A stretch of 64,000 nt of DNA from Heyndrickxia sporothermodurans (GTDB lineage: Bacteria; Bacillota; Bacilli; Bacillales; Bacillaceae_C): the NCBI GenBank assembly GCA_016756695.1, contig CP066701.1, forward strand, positions 124,001-188,000. Reading direction: 5' to 3'. How positions within the stretch are numbered: the first letter of the stretch is position 1; every line of letters begins with the position of its first letter. Of this stretch, positions 51,966 to 61,191 are shown one piece after another. The position numbers and the translations under genes were made by a program. The notes under the pieces are model-generated. The model worked only from the letters and a program-made list of their open reading frames with translations, made no database searches and had not been told where the DNA came from.

Positions 51966-53171
51966 CTAACATTTTTTTATAAAAACTACTTTCAAATAAT
52001 TCCCCTCAGGAAATTCTTTAATCGTGCGGAAATCATCTGGTAGTGAGAATTCTTCTAAAATTTTATAGTGTTCTCCTGTTTCCTTAAATGCGGATTCAAT
52101 AAAGCCTTTGAATTTTCCCATTCCAAAGGAGCTGCAGTTCGTTGAAGCGATGATGATGCCATCGTTTTCGGTTATGGAAATAGCTTCTTTTAATAGATTT
52201 TTGTAATCTTTTTCCGCACTGAATACATATTTTTTCGAACGTGCAAAGCTTGGTGGGTCAAGGATGACCATGTCGAACTTCAGCTGTTTCCTCACGGCAT
52301 ATTTAAAGTAATTGAAAACATCCTCCACAATAATTTGTTGGGCTTCATCATCAATTTTATTAATACGAAATTGTTCAATTGTCTTACTCTTGCTACGATT
52401 TGCTAAGTCCACACTAGTCGTTTTGGTTGCTCCGCCAAGTGCGGCAGCTACGGAAAAGGCGCCCGTATAGGAGAATGTGTTTAATACGGTTTTACCTTTT
52501 GCATATTTATCTCTGATTGTTCTTCTTACGTCCCGTTGATCTAAAAAGACGCCTACCATCGCACTTTCATTTAAGTAAACGGCGAAGTTCATTCCATTTT
52601 CTTTGACGATGATCGGAAATTGTCCCCTTTCCCCTGAAACAAAATCATCTTCTTCAATATACATTCCTTTTGTATCAAATCGCTTTTTTTGATAAATCGC
52701 TTTAAACTTTGTGATATTTTTTAATGAGGAAATGATTTGTTCACGAAAATGGTAAATCCCTTTACTATACCAGTGTATTAAATAATAACCATCAAAATAT
52801 TCAATCGTTATCCCGCCAATTCCATCCCCTTCGCCATTAAACACGCGAAAGGCTGTTGTTTCGGGATTATTATAGTAATGCTCTCTTTTAGCGAAGGCTT
52901 TTTTTAGTTTGTTTTCGAAAAAGAGCTGATTTATTTGCTCGTTTTCTTTTTGACTAAGGACCCAGCCTAGCCCTTTATTTTGCTTGCCATAATAGCCTTT
53001 AGCGATAAATCGGTTCTGTTCATCGACAAGGCGAATGAACATCCCTTCATCAGTTAGAACATTCGGATTCACAATCGTATCTTTAGATATAAGTGGATAG
53101 CCACTTTTGAATTTATTTACAAATTTTGCTTTTACTTTTACATGTACTTCGTTTTTCATTTTTTCATCCAA
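51966..53171 (-). CDS. rlmI: Class I rRNA methyltransferase, RlmI-like
   Basis: About 401 residues: an N-terminal PUA-like domain (VKAKFVNKFKSGYPLISKDTIVN, about 13-35), a central RlmI insert (VFLDQRDVRRTI, about 205) and a Rossmann methyltransferase with LNTFSYTGAFSVAAALGGA (about 228) and the catalytic FDMVILDPPSFARSKK (about 298-313). It methylates C5 of a cytosine in 23S rRNA. The start is a TTG at 53171 or the ATG at 53159; neither has a strong ribosome site. Confidence 0.9.
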   Translation of the reverse strand: MDEKMKNEVHVKVKAKFVNKFKSGYPLISKDTIVNPNVLTDEGMFIRLVDEQNRFIAKGYYGKQNKGLGWVLSQKENEQINQLFFENKLKKAFAKREHYYNNPETTAFRVFNGEGDGIGGITIEYFDGYYLIHWYSKGIYHFREQIISSLKNITKFKAIYQKKRFDTKGMYIEEDDFVSGERGQFPIIVKENGMNFAVYLNESAMVGVFLDQRDVRRTIRDKYAKGKTVLNTFSYTGAFSVAAALGGATKTTSVDLANRSKSKTIEQFRINKIDDEAQQIIVEDVFNYFKYAVRKQLKFDMVILDPPSFARSKKYVFSAEKDYKNLLKEAISITENDGIIIASTNCSSFGMGKFKGFIESAFKETGEHYKILEEFSLPDDFRTIKEFPEGNYLKVVFIKKC

Positions 53172-53193
53172 TCTATTTTTAGACTTCTATCTA

Positions 53194-54174
53194 TTAATAT
53201 ACATCCCTTTTTGTAAAAACAACAAATGAGATTACTAAAGAAACGAGTAACCATACGAATAAAACGAGTAAGGAAAAGGTTAGTGTCATTCCTTCAATTG
53301 GAGGACTTGATCCATTAATATAATTTGTCAGTTGTAAATTCACCATAAACAAGTATTTCGCGCTTTCCCATGAAGACACCATATTTACTAAAATCGCACC
53401 TGCAATCAATGCTGAAAGCATAATTCCCATCACGGCGGCCGTACTTCGTAACAGCACCGAAAGCATGAACGTCAAGCTGCCGACAACGACACACACAAAC
53501 CAGGCAAGTCCAAATTCCATTAATATGTAAGTCCATTGAGGGATAAGGTGGACATTGGCAGTCAACAATTCCTCATTATTCGTTTGAAACCCCGTTAACA
53601 TCGGCATATTCCAACCACTATAACCGAATACAACACCTGATATGAGATAAGCAAGAATTGCTACGCACAAAACAATAAAAGAAATTGAGTACAACAAAGC
53701 GATATATTTGCTTAATAAAATTTTCCACCTTTTCACAGGTCTTGTTAATAATAACTTAATCGTTCCGCCGCTTGCCTCAGAAGAAACGAGGTCGGCTGCG
53801 ATAACCATCACTAACAGTGGCATGAGAAGGCCGATGGCATTTTCAATAAATACACGCATGAATGTCGGTGCCCCGGGTGCATTCGGATTTATATTGTGAT
53901 CAAGATAGTATTGTTGTTGTCCTAATCTAATTTTAAAATATTTTTCATAATCCTCAGGAAGCCGACTTGATGATAACCGATTTTGAATATCAACAATCTC
54001 TTGTTGAAGCTGAATACGCCAATCCTTTGTTCCCATCTTTTCCTGGGTATTTTTCACTTCCTTGTATTGGGCATATGTAAAAATAGGGACGAGAAAAGCA
54101 ACGATTAAAATAATGACAAAAAGGCGTTTCTTCCGAAAAAGCTTTAGCTGCTCATTATAAATTAAATTAATCAA
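53194..54174 (-). CDS. ABC-2 type transporter permease
   Basis: A 326-residue permease with six membrane segments. It starts NEQLKLFRKKRLFVIILIVAFLVPIF, has a long extracellular loop (residues 35-110), the ABC-2 core VSSEASGGTIKLLLTRPVKRWKILLSKY (about 130-157), then four more helices. It pairs with the ATPase gene, which overlaps it by 8 bp. The cargo is unknown; exporters of this kind handle bacitracin-like drugs, lantibiotics or polymers. Confidence 0.9.
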   Translation of the reverse strand: MINLIYNEQLKLFRKKRLFVIILIVAFLVPIFTYAQYKEVKNTQEKMGTKDWRIQLQQEIVDIQNRLSSSRLPEDYEKYFKIRLGQQQYYLDHNINPNAPGAPTFMRVFIENAIGLLMPLLVMVIAADLVSSEASGGTIKLLLTRPVKRWKILLSKYIALLYSISFIVLCVAILAYLISGVVFGYSGWNMPMLTGFQTNNEELLTANVHLIPQWTYILMEFGLAWFVCVVVGSLTFMLSVLLRSTAAVMGIMLSALIAGAILVNMVSSWESAKYLFMVNLQLTNYINGSSPPIEGMTLTFSLLVLFVWLLVSLVISFVVFTKRDVY

Positions 54175-55081
54175 TGGCTTTTCCTCCCGTTATTTCTAAA
54201 AACAACTCTTCGAGCGTCGGGAAAACGGTTTTCATTTCCATTACTTCTATATCCGCTTCAACTAATTTTTTATTCCAACCGGCAATTTTATCTGATAAGA
54301 AAGGAGTGATTAAGCTTGCATCTTCCCCTTCTTTAACAGTCGTTACTTCTTCCAAAAGTTGTTTTGCCTTTTTGACAGGAGTTACCTTCCAAATTACTCG
54401 TTCCTTGTCAGTAAATAGAGCGGAAACCGTATCTGTTCGGATTATTTCACCATTTGTAATGATGGCCACCCGGTCACATAATAATTGTATTTCACTAAGT
54501 AAATGGGAGGAAACGAGAACGCTTAATCCTTCTTCAGTTGCTAAGTATCGGATAAATTCCCTCATTTCCCTGATACCTGCTGGGTCAAGACCGTTTGTCG
54601 GTTCGTCTAGAATGAGGAGATGGGGATTACCGAGCAAAGCTTGGGCAATTCCAAGACGCTGCCGCATTCCGAGTGAATACGTTTTGACACGGTCATGGAT
54701 CCGATTTGTTAATCCGACTAATTCAGTTACATGATACAGACGTTCATTCGAGATTGATGGATCCATTCTGGAAAAATACTCTAGGTTTTCCCAACCTGAT
54801 AAATAAGGATACAATTCGGGATTCTCAACAATACAGCCGAGATTTTTCATCGCTTCTTTAAATTCTGTTTCAACGTTTTTTCCGGCAATGTAGATTGCAC
54901 CAGAGGTTGGTTTTATTAAGCCGACCAACATTCTGATCGTTGTTGTTTTCCCCGCGCCATTTGGACCAAGAAAACCGAATACTTCCCCCTGGAATACGTC
55001 AAAATTCAAGCCTTTTATAATCTCTTTCTTTCCAATTGTTTTTCTTAAATCTTTTACTTGTAAAGCAGGAACTTGACTCAT
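54167..55081 (-). CDS. ABC transporter ATP-binding protein
   Basis: ATPase of 304 residues for the ABC-2 permease. Walker A is FLGPNGAGKTTTI (about 35-47), the signature YSLGMRQRLGIAQALLG (about 138-154), Walker B LLILDEPTNGLDP, and the switch His SSHLLSEIQ. The C-terminal 75 residues are the extension usual in BcrA/YxlF-type ATPases. It overlaps the GDSL gene by 4 bp (ATGA), so the three genes form one operon. Confidence 0.95.
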   Translation of the reverse strand: MSQVPALQVKDLRKTIGKKEIIKGLNFDVFQGEVFGFLGPNGAGKTTTIRMLVGLIKPTSGAIYIAGKNVETEFKEAMKNLGCIVENPELYPYLSGWENLEYFSRMDPSISNERLYHVTELVGLTNRIHDRVKTYSLGMRQRLGIAQALLGNPHLLILDEPTNGLDPAGIREMREFIRYLATEEGLSVLVSSHLLSEIQLLCDRVAIITNGEIIRTDTVSALFTDKERVIWKVTPVKKAKQLLEEVTTVKEGEDASLITPFLSDKIAGWNKKLVEADIEVMEMKTVFPTLEELFLEITGGKAID

Positions 55082-55875
55082 TTTGACTTCTCCTCACTAA
55101 ACGTAATCAGGGACGCAACCCTTTCGGCTATTAACTGATACCCGGCTGCATTTGGATGAAATTTGTCGTTAAATAAATAATCATTTGTATTTAGTTCAAA
55201 CAGATCGAATGTTGGTACATAGACAATTTCTTTGTAATCGGCTGCAAGTTCTGCTGAATCGTAATTCCATTGTCTTACAATCTCTGAGGTGAGCTTGGAT
55301 TGTTCCATTTTCATAAATGGATTATATAAACCAATATGGAAGATTGTTGCTTTTTTATTGATTGAGCGTAAAGTTGAGTAAATGTTTTTTAAGTTTTTTA
55401 AATATGATTGTTCCGCCCTTTTCTCCTTTTTCAAGTCAAGGTTCATTAATGCCTCCCCGCCTTGGAAAAGGTCGTTTCCGCCAATCGTCAAAAGGATAAA
55501 ATCAGCCTGTTTAATTTGACGCTGGATTTCTGTTTGTTTTATTTGTGAAAGGAGCTGTTTGGATGTTTGTCCTTTTATTGCGCTATTGGTGAGCAGAAAT
55601 TTCTTGTTTGCCTTCTTTTCCAGTCCGTCGATTAAATAACCTACATAGCCTTTTCCTTCTGGATCACCTGTTCCACGGGTAAGTGAATCTCCTAGTGCTG
55701 CGATTTGTAATTGATGATTCGTTGTCATTTCGGGAGCTTCTGTAGCCTGTTTTGGTGGGCTGATTGTTTTTGCTTCTGTCCATTGATCCTTAAGTACCCA
55801 CCCAAGACCAACAAGACACATAAGAGCCGAAATAACTGAAACAAATGAAATGATCTTAATGAATGCTTTATTCAT
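55078..55875 (-). CDS. SGNH/GDSL hydrolase, membrane-anchored
   Basis: Esterase/lipase-like protein of 265 residues. The N-terminal signal-anchor is KIISFVSVISALMCLVGLGWV. The catalytic Ser is in IAALGDSLTRGTGDPEGKGY (about 54-73), block III Asn in LTIGGNDLF (about 133) and the Asp-x-x-His pair in DKFHPNAAGYQLIAERV (about 237). All SGNH residues are present. It is the first gene of an operon with an ABC exporter, which suggests joint action on a lipid or modified exported molecule. Confidence 0.9.
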   Translation of the reverse strand: MNKAFIKIISFVSVISALMCLVGLGWVLKDQWTEAKTISPPKQATEAPEMTTNHQLQIAALGDSLTRGTGDPEGKGYVGYLIDGLEKKANKKFLLTNSAIKGQTSKQLLSQIKQTEIQRQIKQADFILLTIGGNDLFQGGEALMNLDLKKEKRAEQSYLKNLKNIYSTLRSINKKATIFHIGLYNPFMKMEQSKLTSEIVRQWNYDSAELAADYKEIVYVPTFDLFELNTNDYLFNDKFHPNAAGYQLIAERVASLITFSEEKSK

Positions 55876-56072
55876 TTGAACAATCCTTTCTATATAAAAT
55901 TTCCGATTTGTTGCTAGTAATTACAGAATAGCAAATGATGGGATTTATTCATAATCATTCATTTTACTTAATCTTAAAAATGGATATAAATGAATCATAT
56001 GAATACATATTACGTAACTATTTTGCCATTTTTTCGTCCAATAGATTAAGAAGAACATAAGGATGTGATTAT

Positions 56073-56984
56073 TTGAGTAGGTTGGTGAAATTAATTATTG
56101 TGCTTTGCATGACCATTACTTTTCTAATAGCGTGCAGCAGCGGGGATAGCAGCAGTAAATCTGCGGAGAACGGGAAGATAACGCAGGAGTCGAAAACGGA
56201 TTATGCCAATGAGACTTCTACAGAAGAGAACCATGTTGAAGCGAATCAAGATAAAAAAGAGGAGCAAAGCAAACAATCTCAATCCCGCATGGTCATTTAT
56301 AATGCGAGCCTCGACATGGAAGTAAAGAAAATTGCGCAAGTGCAAGATCAGATTAATAAAATGGTTGTTGAAATGGGAGGCTATACAATTCAACAAAATA
56401 TGAATCAAAATAGTGAAGAACGCCAAGAAAGTTCATTAACGGTGAGAATTCCGCAAGATCACTTTCAAGCTTTCTTGGATAAGGTGAAAAAATTAGGGGT
56501 CCGCACGGAAAATCAACATATTTCCGGCCAAGATGTCACGGAAGAATATGTCGATTTAAAATCGAGATTAAAATCCAAGCAGGTGGTCGAAAAAAGACTA
56601 ACTCAATTTATGAATGAAGCAAAGGATACAAAGACATTATTAGAAATTTCAAATGAACTCGCAAAGGTTCAAGAAGAAATCGAAACCATCCAAGGTCAAA
56701 TGAAATATATAGAAAATCAAACAAGCTTGTCTACAGTTACAATAACACTTTTTGAAAATAAGGTGGTCGTTCCCGGATTAGAAAAAGATCAATTAAACAC
56801 ATGGGAAAAAACAAAAAAACAATTTATGAACAGCATTAATTTCATCGTTTCCTTCATTTCCGGGTTATTTGTATTTATTGTTGGTTATTTACCAGTGATT
56901 GTTATTCTTGGCTTAATTGGGGTCGTTATAACATTAATTTGGAGAAAGGCGAAAAAGAAATCGGGTAATACGGTTGATAAATAA
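56073..56984 (+). CDS. DUF4349 lipoprotein with coiled coil
   Basis: A 303-residue envelope protein. The lipobox is TFLIACSS (Cys21), followed by a Ser/Glu/Lys linker (23-70). The DUF4349 domain (about 72-255) has VIYNASLDMEVKKIAQVQDQI and a coiled coil DLKSRLKSKQVVEKRLTQFM ... LLEISNELAKVQEEIETIQGQM. Near the C-terminus two hydrophobic segments (SFISGLFVFIVGYLPVIVILG) and a basic tail form a membrane anchor. Function unknown; it may sense or brace the envelope. The TTG at 56073 follows AAGGATGTG. Confidence 0.88.
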   Translation: MSRLVKLIIVLCMTITFLIACSSGDSSSKSAENGKITQESKTDYANETSTEENHVEANQDKKEEQSKQSQSRMVIYNASLDMEVKKIAQVQDQINKMVVEMGGYTIQQNMNQNSEERQESSLTVRIPQDHFQAFLDKVKKLGVRTENQHISGQDVTEEYVDLKSRLKSKQVVEKRLTQFMNEAKDTKTLLEISNELAKVQEEIETIQGQMKYIENQTSLSTVTITLFENKVVVPGLEKDQLNTWEKTKKQFMNSINFIVSFISGLFVFIVGYLPVIVILGLIGVVITLIWRKAKKKSGNTVDK

Positions 56985-57292
56985 AAACTTTATATTATTA
57001 ATGTGGAATGGATGTTTATCGGTGGGATGATGCGGGAGGTGGGGGGAAAATTGCTATTATGTGCATGAATCTGTTTGATTTGATTCGAGTAGATAATGCT
57101 GGGTTTCTTTTGCTCTCCTGCATGTATCCTTTTTTCATGCATCTTGGCTTCATTCCTCTTCTTTGACGACCAAGATTCACTTTCTTCGGGCATCTTGGGT
57201 TTCATTCCTTCGCTTTGGCGACCAAGATTTACTTTCTTCATACATCTTGGGCTTCATTCCTTCGTTTTGACGACCAAGATTCACTTTCTTTA

Positions 57293-58796
57293 GTCAAGTC
57301 CATATTATTGTGTAAAAGTGTTAACAATGTTTTCTTGATATAAAACTATTTTCATATAAAAAGCTACAATTATTTTGAATTTACATTGAGGGGCGGGTGT
57401 GATAGCCTGGAGGGCAAGCCAGGAGTTGTTAAACTTCTGGCTTCCTGGCTTTATATCATGCCCGCCGGAGGCTCAATGTCAATTCAAAATTAGGCCATAC
57501 CACTTTCAGAGTTAGAGTTGGTTTTCCATTTAATTTTTAAGGTAAGGGGTTTTATTTTTATTCCAGTCTTCTTCAATATCCATTAATACCGAACCAATAA
57601 TCCTAATAGCTGATTGTTCGTTCGTAAAAATTCGAATGACTTTTTCCCTTCTGCGAACTTCCTGGTTTACACGCTCCAGCATGTTTGTGGTACGCAAATG
57701 TTTATGATACCCAACAGGGTGAGAAAGAAATTGTATAGCATCTTCAAATCCATCGTCTAAAATATCAATGGCTTTGGAAAAACCTTTTGTGCCCTCGTAT
57801 TTATTTGTAAACCGTGTTTTTAATTCTCTTACGACTTCTAAATCTGAATTTCGAAATAGATCTTTTAGTTCTTGTCGAGCTTCAGATGTTCCCTTTTTAG
57901 GTAAAGTATCCACGATGTTTTTTAAAAAATGGACACAACATCTTTGCCACGCAGTTCCTAAAAAGGATTCTTTTATGGAAGTAACCAAGCCACCATGGGC
58001 ATCAGAAATAACCATTTTAGGTGATTGAAGACCTCTAGACTTTAAATAGTCAAAAAATGAAGTCCAGCTTTCAGTAGACTCAGTGTGATTAATTTTTAAG
58101 CCAATAATTTCTCTATGACCAGTTTCGTTCACACCAACAGCAATATGAACGCTTTTAGAAACCACTTTTCTGTTCTCACGAACTTTAATATACATGGCAT
58201 CTACATAAATGTATGGATAATAATATGTGTTGAGAGGGCGATTTTTCCAATCATTAATAATAGGATCTAAGGATTTGATTAGATTGGAAACAAGCGATTT
58301 TGAAACACTCGTGCCACATAATTCCTCTACAATTTTAGTAACTTTTCGCGTTGAAACACCATTCACAACCATTTCAACCATAGAAAGAATTAAAGCTTGA
58401 TCGCATCGTTTGTATTTTTCGAAAATCGTTGTAGAAAATTCGCCGTCTCTAGAACGAGGAACTTTTAACTTAAGTGAACCAACTCCAGTGATCAATTCAC
58501 GCTCATAATAACCGTTACGATAACCTTTACGCTCATCAGTCCTTTCGTGGGAAAGAGCATTGATGTATTCATCTCTTTCCTTTTCCATTAAGGAATTCAA
58601 AATAAGAGCTAATGAAGCCTTCACAGGTGATTCAAGCGAACTTTTTTCTACTTTGTCTTTGAGATCTTCTAAGTTTATAGTAATATTGATTTGGGTCATC
58701 ATCATGTCCTCCGTTTATGGTTTTCTTGGTCGAAAACATTGTAACACGGATCATGATGATGACCTTTCTTTTTACACAATTATATGGACTTAATCC
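57293..58796 (-). mobile_element. IS256-family element, second type
   Basis: About 1504 bp. Inner ends AAGTCCATATTATTGTGTAAAA and AAGTCCATATAATTGTGTAAAA match almost fully (arms at 57296 and 58791; only key parts 20 bp quoted: AAGTCCATAT.ATTGTGTAA). The 8-bp duplication TTTCTTTA is at 57285-57292 and 58797-58804; because the repeat also reads like this, the border could shift by one base. It holds one intact transposase and 237 bp of noncoding DNA with a long hairpin at about 57386-57478. Confidence 0.85.
57530..58699 (-). CDS. IS256-family transposase
   Basis: Mutator-type DDE transposase of 389 residues, intact. Segments are LTEKERDEYINAL-like NSLMEKERDEYINALSHERTD (about 33-53), LKLKVPRSRDGEFSTTIFEKY, the first Asp in PYIYVDAMYIKVREN (about 165), the second in KMVISDAHGGLVTSI (about 230) and the Glu in LRTTNMLERVNQEVRRRE (about 335). 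It is clearly different from the transposase at 40851. Three ATG codons follow CGGAGG; the third, at 58699, has the best spacing (8 bp). Confidence 0.93.
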   Translation of the reverse strand: MTQINITINLEDLKDKVEKSSLESPVKASLALILNSLMEKERDEYINALSHERTDERKGYRNGYYERELITGVGSLKLKVPRSRDGEFSTTIFEKYKRCDQALILSMVEMVVNGVSTRKVTKIVEELCGTSVSKSLVSNLIKSLDPIINDWKNRPLNTYYYPYIYVDAMYIKVRENRKVVSKSVHIAVGVNETGHREIIGLKINHTESTESWTSFFDYLKSRGLQSPKMVISDAHGGLVTSIKESFLGTAWQRCCVHFLKNIVDTLPKKGTSEARQELKDLFRNSDLEVVRELKTRFTNKYEGTKGFSKAIDILDDGFEDAIQFLSHPVGYHKHLRTTNMLERVNQEVRRREKVIRIFTNEQSAIRIIGSVLMDIEEDWNKNKTPYLKN

Positions 58797-58960
58797 TTTC
58801 TTTATGCATCTTGGGCTTCATTCCTCCTCTTTGACGACCAAGATTTACTTTCTTCATGCATCTTGGGCTTCATTCTTTCTCTTTGACGACCAAGATTCTC
58901 TTTTTTCATGCATCTTGGGCTTCATTCCTCCTCTTTGACGACCAAGATTTACTTTCTTCA

Positions 58961-60469
58961 GAGAATGTATAAAATTTTGTGTAAATGGTCATAATTTTCT
59001 AATAATTATAACTAGGAGATGATCATTAATGCAAAATTTTAAGGACATGACAATCAGGGAATTGGCTGGTCAATGTGAAACTGTTGACGATATACATGCC
59101 ATGATTAAGGATCTTTTTAAGGAGACTCTTCAACAGGTATTTGAAGCAGAAATCGAGAATCATCTAGGTTACTCAAAACACGATTCAAGGGGCAATAACT
59201 CGGGAAATAGCCGAAATGGGTATAGTAAAAAGACGATTAAAAGTAAGTTTGGTGAGACCGAATTAAGCATACCAAGAGATCGTAAAGGAGATTTTGAACC
59301 TCAAATCATTAAAAAATACGAAACATCCATCAATGGGCTGGAAGACCAGATTATAGCCCTGTATTCAAAAGGAATGTCGACTAGAGATATTGAAAGTCAC
59401 ATGAAGGATATTTACGGTGTGAATGTTTCTCCAAGTTTGGTAAGTAAAGTTACGGATAAGATATTACCTCTTGTTTATGAATGGCAGTCTCGTCTACTAG
59501 ACCCTGTTTATCCAATTGTGTTTTTGGATGCGATTCACTTTAAAGTGAAACATGAAAATAGAATTGTTAGTAAAGTTTTGCATATACAGTTTTAGGTATT
59601 AATACTGATGGAGTCAAAGACATCCTTGGTATTTGGATAGGTGAAAATGAGAGTGCTAGTTTTTGGCTAAATGTTTGTCAGGAGCTCAAAAGCCGTGGTG
59701 TCGAAGACATCCTAATCGCTTGTAAAGACGGGCTTTCTGGCTTCTCCGAAGCTATTAATGCAACATTTCCAGATACTACTATTCAGTCATGTGTTATCCA
59801 CCAATTACGAAATAATATGAAGTATGTCCCAACTAAAAATCGTAAAGTGGTAATGGATGATTTAAAGAAAGTATACAAAGCTTATACGCTCGAACAGGCT
59901 GAAGTGGCTTTCGAAGAGTTTAAAAATAAGTGGGAAACGAAATATCCATCAATTATCAAATCATGGGAAAACAATTGGCTTGAGCTAACTGCTTATTTCT
60001 CTTACCCAGTAGAAATTAGAAAGTTAATATATACAACAAATACGATTGAGGCCTTTCATAGACAGCTTAGAAAGGTGACTAAAACAAAGAATGCTTATCC
60101 TAGCGATAATGCTTTAAGAAAGATTGTCTATCTCGCTACAGTAGGAGTAACAGAAAAATGGACTATTCCCGTTCCAGGATGGTTAGAATGTAGACAACAG
60201 TTCGATATTATGTTTAATGGTCGGCTTGGAAAATAATCGTTTCAATTTGTATTGGGACGTGTTAGGGCTCTGCCCTAAGGGTTTATCGCTATTGTTCTCC
60301 CAAAAGGAGAAAAAGATGGGGAAACCCCATCTCCTTTTGTGCAGAACCCTACTAGGTGCTCGGGTTGCTCCCCAGCATTGCCCTATCCCCCTAGCAGGTA
60401 AGAACATATATTTTAGTATAGTCAAAAATATGGTAACAAAATCATTTACACAAAATAATTTACATAACC
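58961..60469 (+). mobile_element. IS256-family element, second copy of the 40618 element, inactivated
   Basis: Length is 1509 bp, in reverse orientation to and almost identical with 40618-42124. Ends are GAGAATGTATAAAATTTTG (58961) and, on the other strand, GGTTATGTAAATTATTTTG (60469). The perfect 8-bp duplication TTTCTTCA is at 58953-58960 and 60470-60477. The 2-bp length difference comes from the frameshift in the transposase gene. Confidence 0.95.
59029..60236 (+). pseudogene. IS256-family transposase, frameshifted
   Basis: The copy follows the intact transposase until residue 184 (HENRIVSK), where AAAGTTTTGCAT replaces AAAGCTGCAT. The 2-bp gain shifts the frame and stops it at 59595 after VLHIQF. 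The second catalytic Asp and the Glu lie in the downstream part (59596-60236), which is still open in the original frame from 59817. The rest is near-identical to 40851-42056, so the damage is recent. Confidence 0.93.
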
Positions 60470-60677
60470 TTTCTTCATGCATCTTGGGCTTCATTCCTCC
60501 TCTTTGACGACCAAGATTTACTTTCTTCATGCATCTTGGGCTTCATTCCTCCTCTTTGACGACCAAGATTTACTTTCTTCATGCATCTTGGGCTTCATTC
60601 CTCCTTTTTGACGACCAAGATTCTCTTTTTCTTCTGCTTTCCTGCATGAATCCGATCTATTCGGGAAGATCTATAAA

Positions 60678-60706
60678 AAAACTCGTCAATTCAATTTGAC
60701 GAGTTT
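60678..60706. terminator. Bidirectional terminator beside the 60736 gene
   Basis: AAACTCGTCAA pairs with TTGACGAGTTT; A and T tracts flank it on both strands. It lies 30 bp beyond the stop of the minus-strand gene at 60736. Confidence 0.9.
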
Positions 60707-60735
60707 TTTCCCACTTATAACAATCTCAAAAAATA

Positions 60736-61032
60736 CTAAGCTATTTCAAGTTTTTCTAAAATCCAATCTTGAACGTCATTAATAATATCAATTCCAATTT
60801 GAATTTCCGCCAATACAATTCCTTTACCAATAATCTTTAGTGCAGGGGATAATGTCGGTTTTGCCGGATTAATCGCCCATACTACTGTTTCAATCGCTCT
60901 AAGAGGAACGCGGACATTATTAATTAATCCACTGCTCATTAAATAGCCGTTTTCAATCGTAATTTTATTTTTCTTCCATAAATATTCCATATTTGATTCA
61001 GTTAATACGTTACTGCCATCAAGATATGCCAT
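60736..61032 (-). CDS. Small protein of unknown function
   Basis: A 98-residue soluble protein, MAYLDGSNVLTESNMEYLWKK at the start and IGIDIINDVQDWILEKLEIA at the end, with a weakly hydrophobic middle (AIETVVWAINPAKPTLSPALKIIGKGIVLAEI). I recognise no family. AAAGGTGG with good spacing fixes the ATG at 61032 over 61044. It has its own terminator and stands alone, so it is probably a real, separately transcribed gene. Confidence 0.75.
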   Translation of the reverse strand: MAYLDGSNVLTESNMEYLWKKNKITIENGYLMSSGLINNVRVPLRAIETVVWAINPAKPTLSPALKIIGKGIVLAEIQIGIDIINDVQDWILEKLEIA

Positions 61033-61138
61033 AATAAATTCCACCTTTATTTCATTGATTAATGAAATTCATTCAACATGCATACCATAACACCTTTGAA
61101 ATCAACTTGTAAATACCTAATTTTTGGATTAAGAAAAA

Positions 61139-61175
61139 CGGTTCTTTGTCAACACATTTTGTTCGACAAAAACCG
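61139..61175 (-). terminator. Terminator of the ring-cleaving dioxygenase gene
   Basis: On the minus strand CGGTTTTTGTC pairs with GACAAAGAACCG, followed by TTTTTCTT. It lies about 17 bp past the stop. Confidence 0.85.
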
Positions 61176-61191
61176 CTTCCCTTTCCCACTA

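Larger units (their letters stand above)
57140..60635. repeat. 52-bp tandem repeat array, family B, about 9 units, split by two IS256-family elements
   Basis: Unit of 52 bp: CATCTTGGGCTTCATTCC, TCCTCTTTGACGACCAAG and ATTTACTTTCTTCATG in order. An inverted repeat ATCTTGG / CCAAGAT spans about 37 bp of each unit. Three units lie at 57140-57292, three at 58797-58960 and three at 60470-60635, between IS insertions. On the minus strand each unit carries AGAGGAGGAATG followed by an open frame of 23 codons that crosses into the next unit (MKPKMHEESKSWSSKRRN and five more). It fills the space between convergent genes. Confidence 0.9.

Noticed and set aside
54174-54734. 186-codon plus-strand frame opposite the ABC ATPase
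   Set aside because: It is antisense to a clear ATPase gene with all motifs; no ribosome site.
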